Below, piece by piece: positions 7,901-16,000 of a DNA stretch of 53,062 nucleotides. This DNA is from Nibrella saemangeumensis (GTDB lineage Bacteria; Bacteroidota; Bacteroidia; Cytophagales; Spirosomataceae): positions 1-53,062 of the forward strand of contig NZ_BAABHD010000070.1 in the NCBI RefSeq assembly GCF_039541915.1, in the 5' to 3' direction. The stretch's first letter is position 1. The number at the start of each line of letters is the position of its first letter. The notes under the pieces were generated by a model. That model worked only from the letters and a program-made list of their open reading frames with translations. It ran no database searches and was not told where the DNA came from. The translations under genes and the position numbers were made by a program.

Positions 7901-9178
7901 ATGGATCATCCTTTAGTTGATGTTGTTGTCGTCGGTGCGGGTCATGCAGGCCTCAGCATCAGCAAACTGTTAGCCGATCACCAGCTTTCGCACCGGGTAT
8001 TCGAACGGGGTCAGATTGGCGAAACGTGGCGCTCCCAACGCTGGCAGTCCTTTAAACTGAATTCGGTCAACCGACTAAGCCTGTTACCGGGACAAAGCCC
8101 CGTTTTCGAGGATTCAGAGGCTTTTTCGTATGCCCCGGCCTTTGTCAATCAACTGGAAGCCTATGTTCGGGAGTTCAACCTGCCCGTTGTTGAGCATGCG
8201 GTTGTTACGGCGATCGAAAAAGAGGAAGCCCGCTCTGGCTTTGCCATTACCGTAACCATAAACGGCGTTCCGCAGACCTGTTACAGCCGACAAGTGGTTG
8301 TTGCTTCCGGCGGGCAGAACAAACTAACCATTCCGCCTTTCGCGCACCAGATCGCTGCCGGCATTGTACAGCAACATGCCGCTGAATACCGCAGTGCGGC
8401 ACAGTTGCCGCCAGGAGCCGTGCTGGTGGTGGGCAGTGCGCAATCGGGCACGCAAATAGCCGAAGACCTGAGCAACGCGGGCCGAACCGTTTTCCTGTCT
8501 ACCTGCAAAGTGGGCCGTATACCCCGAACGTACCGGGGTAAGGATATCTTCGACTGGATGTTCGGCATGGGCCTGTACGATACGATGCGTGATGAGGCTA
8601 GTCCCGAATTACTGCGCACGAGACCACCGCAGGTTTCCGGCGTCGGCATCCGCGGAAAAACCTGCAGCCTGCAATCCCTGGCCCAAAAAGGCGCGGTGAT
8701 TTTGGGCAAAGCCGACCATGCCGATCGTGACACCGTCTACTTACAGCCCAATGCGGCTGAGCATGTGCTGTTTGCAGATGCGTTTTCTGCCAAGCTGAAG
8801 AGCGCCGTTGACGGCTACATTGACCAGCAAAACATAGCGGCCCCCGCGCCCGACGAAGACCCGAACGACCTGCCCGACGAAACGGCTTCCTGCGCATCGT
8901 CTATCACCACGCTGTCTTTAAAAGCCAATAACATTACCTCCATTATCTGGGCAACGGGCTTCACCGGTGATTTTAGCTACCTGAAGCTACCCGTTTTCAA
9001 CGAAGACAAAACGCTCAATCACCATAATGGCGTCTCTGCGGTAGAGGGCCTGTACTTTCTGGGGCTTCCCTGGCTGCGCAGAAGGGCATCGGGCATTATC
9101 TGGGGCATCCAGGACGATGCTGTCTCGATTGCCCAGCGGGTTTTACAGTTTCATGAATGCCACGAATCGGTCGTCTGA
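7901..9178 (+). CDS. FMO-like flavin-dependent oxidoreductase
   Basis: A 425-aa cytoplasmic flavoprotein related to flavin-containing/Baeyer-Villiger monooxygenases and the CzcO group. The FAD Rossmann motif VVVGAGHAGLS is at residues 9-19 and is followed by ERGQIGETWRSQRW, typical of this group (xxxGGTWxxxxYP in classical members). A second dinucleotide motif, VVGSAQSGTQIAEDL, near residue 175 should bind NADPH. ATGFTGDFSY near residue 350 is the C-terminal family signature. The full FMO fingerprint FxGxxxHxxxY was not seen, so a named monooxygenase activity is not claimed. Codons 361-384 are duplicated 2.8 kb downstream (11775-11844). ATG 7901 is preceded by a near -7 box (TACCTTTC). Confidence 0.88.
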   Translation: MDHPLVDVVVVGAGHAGLSISKLLADHQLSHRVFERGQIGETWRSQRWQSFKLNSVNRLSLLPGQSPVFEDSEAFSYAPAFVNQLEAYVREFNLPVVEHAVVTAIEKEEARSGFAITVTINGVPQTCYSRQVVVASGGQNKLTIPPFAHQIAAGIVQQHAAEYRSAAQLPPGAVLVVGSAQSGTQIAEDLSNAGRTVFLSTCKVGRIPRTYRGKDIFDWMFGMGLYDTMRDEASPELLRTRPPQVSGVGIRGKTCSLQSLAQKGAVILGKADHADRDTVYLQPNAAEHVLFADAFSAKLKSAVDGYIDQQNIAAPAPDEDPNDLPDETASCASSITTLSLKANNITSIIWATGFTGDFSYLKLPVFNEDKTLNHHNGVSAVEGLYFLGLPWLRRRASGIIWGIQDDAVSIAQRVLQFHECHESVV

Positions 9179-9565
9179 ACAGCCGGTACCCGTTCCTGAA
9201 TATTCCGCTTTGCCATGCAGCCGCTGATAGCCGAAGCGATGGAGCCAATAGTAAGTTCATCCAGGAATTGCGGCCGACCGTTTGGTCACAAGAAATGTTA
9301 CGACGGACCGCATCAAGACTACTTTACGTTATGCGTTCGCTCAATCTCACCCATAATGCGTTAACAAACAACAGTTCACCAATTGAGCTGAGTGAGATTT
9401 GGAAATCTTCGAGGAAAATGCAAAATTTAGCTTGGGGCGTAAAATATGCATCTATTTACGAGTTGGCTGCAATTTTATTTCGAAATGCCTACAAAATAAA
9501 ATCACCGAAAATTCAGGAACTCATTTGTACAGGTATAATCTCAACGATTGTAAACCGTAAAGGGT
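9179..9565. other. Intergenic stretch without a supported gene
   Basis: A 387-bp gap lies between the flavoprotein and the heme-propeller gene. A 140-codon plus-strand frame (9157-9579) overlaps both neighbours and gives a protein I cannot match to any family. Composition drops in GC from about 9340 onward, matching the following gene rather than the preceding one, so the left junction of an inserted segment may lie near here. No hairpin terminator or exact -7 box was seen. Confidence 0.5.
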
Positions 9566-11743
9566 ATGAAAAAAAATGAAAGCCTGCCGTTTGTCAGAAA
9601 AGCTAAATCCTTTCTTTACCATGCCTGGTACCTCCTAATTGCTTTCGTCGTTATTGCGATGTATAAAACGCCAACTAAAGAGGTAAATATAGGAAACAAC
9701 GACATTGGAGGAACGGTTACAGGGCCCAATGGACCCGAAGCCGGTGTGTGGGTAATTGCTGAAACCTACGACCTGCCTACCCGCTTTGCGAAAATCGTAG
9801 TGACAAATGAATCCGGTCAGTATCTGCTTCCTGAACTTCCAACAGCAAACTACAAAATTTGGGTCCGGGGTTATGGGCTGGTTGATTCGGAAAAGAAAGA
9901 TGCAAAACCTGGGAGCAATGTTGATCTAACTGCCGTAATTGCTCCTTCGGAAAAGGAAGCTGCACAATATTATCCGGCAGGCTACTGGTTTTCGCTGCTT
10001 AATGTTCCTGATAAATCCAAATTTCCAGGTACCGGACCAAATGGTAATGGAATTTCTCCAAACATAAAAGTCCAGGCTGATTTTCTTAGAAGTATTAAGT
10101 CAGGAACCTGCCTTGCCTGCCATCAGCTCGGCAGCAAAGGAACGCGTGAGTTTCAGCCCTCGCTTGGAAAATTTGCGAGTTCGGTAATGGCATGGGAGAG
10201 AAGATTACAGTCGGGCCAGGCGGGCGGGCAAATGGTTGGCAGCATGGTGACCATTGGTCGTGAACAGCTGTTAAAGATGTTCGCAGACTGGACCGATCGA
10301 ATTGCGCAGGGCGAAGTTCCATCAAAGCCAAAACGGCCAGAAGGAGTTGAACGCAACGTTGTCATCTCACAGTGGGACTGGGCAGATCCAAAAGCCTACT
10401 TGCACGATGTGGTGTCAACCGATCGAAGAAACCCAACAACGAATGCCAATGGTCTGCTATACGGTGCTACGGAGCTGAGTACAGACTATCTTCCTGTTCT
10501 TGATCCTATGGCAAACAAGATCAGCCAGGTGCCCCTTTCTGTTCTTGACCCCAATACCCAATCTGCATCAGGAGTAGTAGTACAACGATCACCATACTGG
10601 GGAGACACAGCGATATGGAACAGCAAAACCAATGTTCACAATCCTATGTTCGACAAAGAAGGGCGTGTGTGGATCACAGCAACAGTTCGACCTTCAGACA
10701 ATCCTGACTTCTGCAAGGAAGGGTCTGATCACCCATCAGCAAAAGTTTTTCCTGTTGACAAATCATATCGGCAGCTCGGTGTTTATGATCCCAAGTCAGG
10801 GAAATACACGCCCATAAACACCTGTTTCAGTACGCATCACCTGATGTTTGCCGAAGATGGTAACAACACGCTGTGGACCAGCGGAGGGGGACAGGTAATA
10901 GGGTGGTTCAACACGAAAAAATATTTGGAGACAGGAGATGAAAAAGCAGCACAGGGCTGGACTCCAATTATTCTTGACTTTAATGGAAATGGCAAACGTG
11001 ATGTTTATACCGAACCTGATGCACCCAATGACCCAAAGAAGGACAAGAGAATCGCCAAAGGTTTATATGCGTGTTCACCTGCGCCTGATGGTTCTGTATG
11101 GGGATCCAGCCTTGGTTATCCAGGTGCACTGATCCGGTTAAATCCAGGAAGCAATCCTGCTGAAACAGCTCTTGCAGAATATTTTGAGCTTCCACTTAAT
11201 GAAAAGGGTGAGCCGATTGAGGGATTTTCTCCGCGCGGCATGGATGTAGATCGGAACGGAGTGGCCTGGGTTGCTTTGGCCAGTGGTCACCTCGCCAGCT
11301 TCGATTGCAGAAAATGCAAAGTACGCAACGGACCAACAGCGACCGGACAGCATTGTCCTGAGGGCTGGACGTTTTATACAGAGCCACTTCCGCAATTTAA
11401 GGGTCTGAATATTCCAGGCAGTGCGGAGTCCAGCTACTATACCTGGGTAGATCAGTTCAACACATCGGGGCTTGGAGAAAATACACCTATCAACACGGGT
11501 AATGAATCTGAAGGTCTTTTAGCGTTGAAGGATGGAAAGTGGGTGGTACTTCGTGTCCCCTACCCGTTGGGATTTTATACCAAGTGGATGGATGGGCGGA
11601 TTGACGATCCCAATGCCGGATGGAAAGGGCGCGGATTATGGGCAACAATAAGTACACGCGCACCTTTTCACATGGAAGGTGGAAAAGGTACACCGAGTAA
11701 AGTTTTCAAGTTCCAGATACGACCTGATCCGTTAGCGAGATAG
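9566..11743 (+). CDS. Carboxypeptidase-regulatory-like / monoheme / propeller protein
   Basis: This 725-aa protein has an N-terminal hydrophobic segment (residues about 19-32, WYLLIAFVVIAMY), so it is exported or membrane-anchored. A CNA-B/carboxypeptidase-regulatory-like beta domain follows at about residues 45-110 (GGTVTGPNGPEAGVWVIAE). A single c-type heme motif is C182-L-A-C185-H186. The rest is rich in beta-propeller-like repeats of the Vgb/streptogramin-lyase type (DKEGRVWITA, APDGSVWGSS, DRNGVAWVAL). The combination occurs in hypothetical periplasmic proteins of soil bacteria; no substrate is established as far as I know. A second CxxC at residues 581-584 is followed by Lys585 rather than His. 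Base composition is lower in GC than its neighbours and the gene is bracketed by 70-bp direct repeats (8981-9050, 11775-11844), so it probably arrived by insertion. Confidence 0.85.
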   Translation: MKKNESLPFVRKAKSFLYHAWYLLIAFVVIAMYKTPTKEVNIGNNDIGGTVTGPNGPEAGVWVIAETYDLPTRFAKIVVTNESGQYLLPELPTANYKIWVRGYGLVDSEKKDAKPGSNVDLTAVIAPSEKEAAQYYPAGYWFSLLNVPDKSKFPGTGPNGNGISPNIKVQADFLRSIKSGTCLACHQLGSKGTREFQPSLGKFASSVMAWERRLQSGQAGGQMVGSMVTIGREQLLKMFADWTDRIAQGEVPSKPKRPEGVERNVVISQWDWADPKAYLHDVVSTDRRNPTTNANGLLYGATELSTDYLPVLDPMANKISQVPLSVLDPNTQSASGVVVQRSPYWGDTAIWNSKTNVHNPMFDKEGRVWITATVRPSDNPDFCKEGSDHPSAKVFPVDKSYRQLGVYDPKSGKYTPINTCFSTHHLMFAEDGNNTLWTSGGGQVIGWFNTKKYLETGDEKAAQGWTPIILDFNGNGKRDVYTEPDAPNDPKKDKRIAKGLYACSPAPDGSVWGSSLGYPGALIRLNPGSNPAETALAEYFELPLNEKGEPIEGFSPRGMDVDRNGVAWVALASGHLASFDCRKCKVRNGPTATGQHCPEGWTFYTEPLPQFKGLNIPGSAESSYYTWVDQFNTSGLGENTPINTGNESEGLLALKDGKWVVLRVPYPLGFYTKWMDGRIDDPNAGWKGRGLWATISTRAPFHMEGGKGTPSKVFKFQIRPDPLAR

Positions 11744-11771
11744 ATTTATGCGTGTCTGCTATAGTGTGTAA

Positions 11772-12014
11772 TATCTGAAGCTACCCGTTTTCAACGAAGA
11801 CAAAACGCTCAAGCACCATAATGGCGTCTCTGCGGTTGATGGCCTTGTTGGCGAATGGGAGCAGATACTACTGGCAAGGGATGATAACCGAAACGGTAAG
11901 ATGTATGATAAAGATAACAATAATGAAAACCGCGGTATCGTCTATTCCGTCTCTAAAAACGAATTGATTTTGTTTAAGGCAGGATCGATGTTCTCGGTTT
12001 ACAAACGCTTATAA
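11772..12014 (+). pseudogene. Chimeric remnant: flavoprotein tail copy fused to a lipocalin-like fragment
   Basis: An open stretch without a start codon (TAA stop at 11769-11771) begins with a copy of flavoprotein codons 361-384 (LKLPVFNEDKTLKHHNGVSA). Without leaving the frame it continues as GEWEQILLARDDNRNG and ...SKNELILFKAGSMFSVYKRL, ending at TAA 12012-12014. The second part does not belong to the flavoprotein; its GxW...DDxNxNG pattern vaguely resembles lipocalin-like secreted proteins of Bacteroidota. It is most simply read as a recombination scar. No other gene lies between 11744 and 12070. Confidence 0.7.
11775..11844 (+). repeat. Direct repeat, second copy of 8981-9050
   Basis: Seventy bases here match 8981-9050 inside the flavoprotein gene at about 66 positions, with a 38-nt identical run at the left end. 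Differences include T/G at the Asn/Lys codon and three changes near the right end. Both copies are in the same orientation and enclose a segment of about 2.7 kb that carries the heme-propeller gene. Confidence 0.9.
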
Positions 12015-12070
12015 TCAGCAACAAGTAATTCCTTCAGCCATGCTTCTTTGATTTACCAGGGACATCTTCT

Positions 12071-12829
12071 ATGAACAGAAAATACAACTATTGGTTGCCA
12101 ATTCTAACGCTGGTCGTTTTAGCAGGCTTACAACCCGGTGGCGGTACCGCTTTTGCCCAGGGGCCGGGACCGGGGCAACGGCCCCCTCTCCCGCCCATAC
12201 CTTTAAAAAGCGATACCACCCATACCCTGTCCAAACACTTCATACCGGCCTCGGCCGCCAAAAAAGCACCGGATGCCAAAGGGTTTATTCAACGCTGGCT
12301 GGTGCTGGAACCGGTCAAAAAAGATATTGTCCGAAATAATATTTTCACGGACAACTACCTCCGAACCACGTTTTCAACCGATAACTTTTCCCCTGATTAC
12401 ACCACCGTTCCCAAACATGGCCAAACGGTAAACGTGGGCAACCAGGCACTGAAATGGTATGCGCTGGACAGCAAGGCCTTCAACGTTAATTTATACCATT
12501 TTACCTACGCCCTCAACAAACCCAGATACGGCATACTGGTCTGGCTGGTCACGGTCATCAATAGCCCCGAAGAAATCAAAAACGTCAGGCTGGCGGCCGG
12601 CTGTAACTCCGGCAGCATGTGGTGGCTGAATGGACAGGAAGCTTTGCTGCTGTCGGGTGACCGGGATATGATTGCCGATAATGGTACCTCCGCCCGGTTA
12701 ACGCTCAAAAAGGGCCGGAACATCATCCGCGGGGCCGTCATCAACGGGCCGGGTATGGCTAATTTCTGCGTTCGTTTTTTAGACGAGAAAGGTGCACCGG
12801 TGAAGAATATTAGTATTAGCGCGGAATGA
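12071..12829 (+). CDS. Secreted jelly-roll-like protein next to GH43
   Basis: A 252-aa protein with a signal peptide (MNRKYNYWLPILTLVVLAG...AFAQ) and a proline-rich linker (GPGPGQRPPLPPIPL). The remainder contains GFIQRWLVLEPV near residue 90 and CNSGSMWWLNGQEALLLSGDR around residues 195-215, a pattern seen in the galactose-binding-like domains of some glycoside hydrolases and esterases, where xxWLNGxEV marks the accessory jelly-roll. No catalytic motif is visible, so it may be a carbohydrate-binding or scaffolding protein acting with the GH43 enzyme encoded 65 bp downstream. The family was not identified with certainty. Confidence 0.72.
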   Translation: MNRKYNYWLPILTLVVLAGLQPGGGTAFAQGPGPGQRPPLPPIPLKSDTTHTLSKHFIPASAAKKAPDAKGFIQRWLVLEPVKKDIVRNNIFTDNYLRTTFSTDNFSPDYTTVPKHGQTVNVGNQALKWYALDSKAFNVNLYHFTYALNKPRYGILVWLVTVINSPEEIKNVRLAAGCNSGSMWWLNGQEALLLSGDRDMIADNGTSARLTLKKGRNIIRGAVINGPGMANFCVRFLDEKGAPVKNISISAE

Positions 12830-12835
12830 GCGATT

Positions 12836-12871
12836 AAATGAATGAATGAGTGACTGAGTGATTGAGTGAAA
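12836..12871 (+). repeat. Short tandem repeat of GAGTGA/AATG units
   Basis: The spacer between the jelly-roll-like gene and the GH43 gene is filled by degenerate tetra- to octamer repeats (AATG x3, then GAGTGACTGAGTGATTGAGTGA). The same sequence flavour recurs in reverse orientation at 44273-44296 and inside the hairpin at 47001-47057. Confidence 0.7.
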
Positions 12872-12894
12872 CACAGTAGTTTACTTGTTACAAT

Positions 12895-14337
12895 ATGAGA
12901 CGATTGAAAGCCGGCGGCCTGATAGCGGGATTTGCTTTATTGATGACCCAAACCGTACTGGCGCAGGTCGGGAGACCTTTTATCCATGATCCTTCTACCA
13001 TTGCCGAATGCGAGGGCAAGTATTACACCTTCGGCACGGGCGGGGGCGGATTAATTTCCAACGATGGCTGGACCTGGTACGGGGGCGGGGTAAGACCGGG
13101 TGGTGGCGCGGCTCCCGACGTCATCAAAATTGGGGATCGTTACCTGGTCACATATGGAGCCACCGGTGGATCACCCAGCCACAAAGGCGCTATCCTGACC
13201 ATGTGGAACAAGACCCTGGACCCCAAGTCGCCTGATTTTAAATACTCTGAACCGGTGGTGGTGGCCACGTCGGATGGCTATGAAGAGAACGACGCTATCG
13301 ACCCAGGTGTGATGCTGGACCCGACTACCGGACGCCTTTGGCTGACCTACGGTACCTATTTTGGCTATACCCGCCTGATTGAGTTAGACCCCAAAACCGG
13401 AAAACTCAAGGCCGGTAATAAACCCGTGGATGTAGCCATCGTCTGTGAAGCCAGCACCCTTGTCTACCGCGACGGCTGGTATTACCTGCTGGCCACGCAT
13501 GGCAGTTGTTGCGATGGGGCCAACTCGACCTACAATGTGGTGGTGGGTCGTTCCAGAAAAATAACCGGTCCTTACCTCGATAATGTAGGCAGAAGCATGC
13601 TGGAAGGGGGCGGAAAAATGGTGGTGGCTACCCGTAGCGAATTGATAGGCCCCGGCCATTTTGGGCACATCATCCTGGAGAACGGCGTCGAAAAAATGTC
13701 TCTCCATTACGAAGCCGATTTAGCGCAGGGCGGTCGCAGCGTATTGGGCATCCTGCCGGTGGTCTGGAAAGATGGCTGGCCGGTTGCCGGCGATAAGTTC
13801 AAAGAAGGCACCTACGAAATTGAATCCGTCCGAAGAGGCTACGCCCTGGAGCTGGCCGTTGATTTTACCCGAATGCCCGTTGCCCCGCGCAGCTTTGCTC
13901 AGCCTAATACTGAGCCGATCAGGCCCGTTCCGGCGCAGCAATTAGCCGATGTACAGAAAACCTGGCCCACCGGTCCGATCAATCTGCGAATAGGCGACTA
14001 CATGTCGCGTCCCCATCAGCAATGGACGATCACCGATGCGCCGGATACCACCGGGTATTTAGGTGGCCCCTATTACAAAATTGTTCTGGCCGGAACCGAT
14101 CGGGCCTTAGCGGCCACGGCCGATGCCGAAGTCATCACCGTACCGGCCTTTACCGGCGCTCCCGAACAGTTATGGCGTATCGACCAGTTGACGGACGGCA
14201 CCTACCGGATCATGCCCAAGGTGGTACCCAATTCAGGCAGGAAGCTGACGCTGGTCTCGTCCGGAGACAGCACACCCACGCTGGCAGAATTTGATTTCAG
14301 CAGCGATAATTCCAAATGGAACTTCAGGGCTCACTAA
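12895..14337 (+). CDS. Secreted family 43 glycoside hydrolase with ricin-like tail
   Basis: A 480-aa enzyme with a signal peptide (ends TQTVLAQ). The five-bladed GH43 fold starts with HDPST (residues 31-35), where the Asp is the usual general base. ALDPGVM-like AIDPGVMLDPTTGRLWLTYG and VCEASTLVYRDGWYYLL supply the modulating Asp and the general-acid Glu, and GPGHFGH corresponds to the conserved GPGHxxx. This is the arabinanase-type arrangement, so alpha-L-arabinan is a likely substrate (inference). The last 150 residues carry QQW, QLW and SKW triplets spaced like a ricin-type beta-trefoil carbohydrate-binding domain. The neighbours are a jelly-roll-like protein upstream and, after two unrelated genes, a beta-helix protein and a DUF1593 protein. 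No SusC/SusD pair is in the window. Confidence 0.9.
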   Translation: MRRLKAGGLIAGFALLMTQTVLAQVGRPFIHDPSTIAECEGKYYTFGTGGGGLISNDGWTWYGGGVRPGGGAAPDVIKIGDRYLVTYGATGGSPSHKGAILTMWNKTLDPKSPDFKYSEPVVVATSDGYEENDAIDPGVMLDPTTGRLWLTYGTYFGYTRLIELDPKTGKLKAGNKPVDVAIVCEASTLVYRDGWYYLLATHGSCCDGANSTYNVVVGRSRKITGPYLDNVGRSMLEGGGKMVVATRSELIGPGHFGHIILENGVEKMSLHYEADLAQGGRSVLGILPVVWKDGWPVAGDKFKEGTYEIESVRRGYALELAVDFTRMPVAPRSFAQPNTEPIRPVPAQQLADVQKTWPTGPINLRIGDYMSRPHQQWTITDAPDTTGYLGGPYYKIVLAGTDRALAATADAEVITVPAFTGAPEQLWRIDQLTDGTYRIMPKVVPNSGRKLTLVSSGDSTPTLAEFDFSSDNSKWNFRAH

Positions 14338-14356
14338 ACGTCTACGCCTTTAGCTT

Positions 14357-14818
14357 ATGCTTCGCGAGCTATTCACCGACCTGCTCCTTCAGAATCAAGT
14401 CAGTTGTCACTTCGCCTTCAGCGAGTTGACTGCCGGGAACCTGCACTACCGACTCACTGACGAAGCGGCATCAGCCGGATTCATCTACCGGCACATCGGC
14501 GAGACCATGAACCTGTTTGGCTATTTCTTTGGTTTTCCCACCGATGTACCCAATACGACCATGGGCCAGCCAGACACCGGTCAGGGTGAAGACCTGGCCG
14601 AAAGCCGCAGGCTGGTCGAGAAGGGATATGCGCTGCTAAGGACCATAATCGAACAGACTGCCGACGCAGAATGGCAGAACGCAATCGATACGCCCTTTTT
14701 CGGTAGCGTTACCAGGGCCAGACTATTTGCCCATGTGCTTTACCACACGGCATACCATGCCGGCCAGATTGGCTTAACGCTTAAGAAAGGAGGAACGCCA
14801 ACCCGTCACCGTTTATAG
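14357..14818 (+). CDS. DinB family protein
   Basis: A 153-aa cytoplasmic protein of the DinB/YfiT four-helix-bundle superfamily. The metal-binding histidines are recognisable: H46 in FIYRHIGETMN, and the two of HVLYHTAYHAGQIGL near residues 128-141, which is the classic DinB HxxxH C-terminal helix. Members include thiol-dependent S-transferases (bacillithiol, mycothiol) as well as damage-induced proteins of unknown role. It starts 19 bp after the GH43 stop and is probably read through from it, but no functional link is apparent. Confidence 0.88.
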   Translation: MLRELFTDLLLQNQVSCHFAFSELTAGNLHYRLTDEAASAGFIYRHIGETMNLFGYFFGFPTDVPNTTMGQPDTGQGEDLAESRRLVEKGYALLRTIIEQTADAEWQNAIDTPFFGSVTRARLFAHVLYHTAYHAGQIGLTLKKGGTPTRHRL

Positions 14819-14948
14819 CCACAGCCACCGACTCAGCGCTGAGCACCCCGCCGGAAAGTTTACTCACCGTTAATTCCTGGACTACAATCGAAAAGATCAC
14901 TTCGATGGCGGACTGGAAGTATGAATGGTATGCGCCCTCATCAATTCG

Positions 14949-14956
14949 TATATTTG
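14949..14956 (+). promoter_or_regulatory. Bacteroidota -7 box upstream of the DUF1275 gene
   Basis: TATATTTG matches the phylum consensus TAnnTTTG and lies 57 bp upstream of the ATG at 15013. A clear -33 TTG at the expected spacing was not seen. Confidence 0.45.
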
Positions 14957-15012
14957 CAACTTATAGACCGTTTTAGGCCATCGCATCCGGCGAATAGGTT
15001 GACAATAAATTC

Positions 15013-15765
15013 ATGTTCAGGCACAAAGGAAAGACGAGGACATTAAAGCACAATTTACGGATTGCTTCATTGCTGTCGTTTGTGGCTGGCATTGTAAATG
15101 TGACCGGCTTTTTAGCGGTTCAACGCTTGACAACAAATGTAACGGGACACTTTGCTTTTTTTGTGGACGAAATTTTCAAACTCAACTTTTGGCTGGGGTT
15201 TATCTATTTTTTATACATTTTTTTCTTCTTCCTAGGTTCCTTCGTGTCAAACCTGATCGTTGAAATTATTTCAAAAAAGAACGACAGATTTATTTATGTT
15301 ATCCCGACGGTTTTTGAAAGTTTTATTTTATTGTTTTTAGCCGTATTCGGGCAATTTATGATTTCTCAAAACCCCAATTTCCTTGTTTGTTCTTTGCTTT
15401 TTGCAATGGGGTTACAAAACTCATTAGTAACGACAATTTCCAATTCAACGGTTCGAACAACGCACTTGACAGGACTGTTTACCGACTTAGGCATTGAACT
15501 ATCTCAGTTGTTTTTCTACAAACAAAAAGACCAAAAGCACAAGCTCTTCTCCTCAATAAAATTACGTCTGACCATTATTATTTTTTTCTTTTTAGGCGGA
15601 CTATTAGGCGGCATATTTTATTCGACCCTGAAACTTTTTGTATTAGCCATTGCCGCGACAGTGTTAATTATCGGGATATTATATGATGACCTTAAGTTGA
15701 AATTAATAAAACAAAACAGAAACCACAACAACGAAAAAAGGCATACAACCGCACATTTTCAATAA
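15013..15765 (+). CDS. YoaK/DUF1275 family membrane protein
   Basis: A 250-aa inner-membrane protein with about six hydrophobic segments. The first carries the DUF1275 signature SFVAGIVNVTGFLAVQRLTTNVTGH (residues about 18-42), where the paired VTGF/NVTGH motif is diagnostic for YoaK-like proteins. Function of the family is unknown; a transport role is only inferred. Length is close to the usual 220-250 aa. The C-terminus is Lys/Asn/His-rich. The gene is noticeably more AT-rich than the GC-rich polysaccharide genes on either side, suggesting a separate origin. Its own promoter candidate is at 14949-14956. Confidence 0.88.
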   Translation: MFRHKGKTRTLKHNLRIASLLSFVAGIVNVTGFLAVQRLTTNVTGHFAFFVDEIFKLNFWLGFIYFLYIFFFFLGSFVSNLIVEIISKKNDRFIYVIPTVFESFILLFLAVFGQFMISQNPNFLVCSLLFAMGLQNSLVTTISNSTVRTTHLTGLFTDLGIELSQLFFYKQKDQKHKLFSSIKLRLTIIIFFFLGGLLGGIFYSTLKLFVLAIAATVLIIGILYDDLKLKLIKQNRNHNNEKRHTTAHFQ

Positions 15766-16000
15766 GCGTATAGAGGTGCTTCTTTACCCCATTTAACGCA
15801 AATACAATGGCAAATGTCCACCTCTCCCACCATATCCAGTGTTGTACGGTAGTCGTATAGTGGCCACCCCAGGTCAGGGTTCTAACTGACCCTTATGTCG
15901 TTGAATTTTTACAGAACGGTCAGGCTTTAGATAGAATTCAGGTAGCTCCTTCTTTATACTCGTGAATGCTATCCTACGTCTCTATCAAAATCCTACCCCT

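Noticed and set aside
9157..9579. 140-codon plus-strand frame between the flavoprotein and heme-propeller genes
   Set aside because: It overlaps both neighbours, changes composition midway and has no recognisable motif; treated as intergenic.
12836..12871. Short tandem repeat considered as a CRISPR array
   Set aside because: Units are 4-8 bp with no spacers, and no cas genes are present anywhere in the window.
15872..15891. GGTCAG...CTGACC inverted repeat upstream of the beta-helix gene
   Set aside because: Short stem with a long loop and no promoter element in contact with it.
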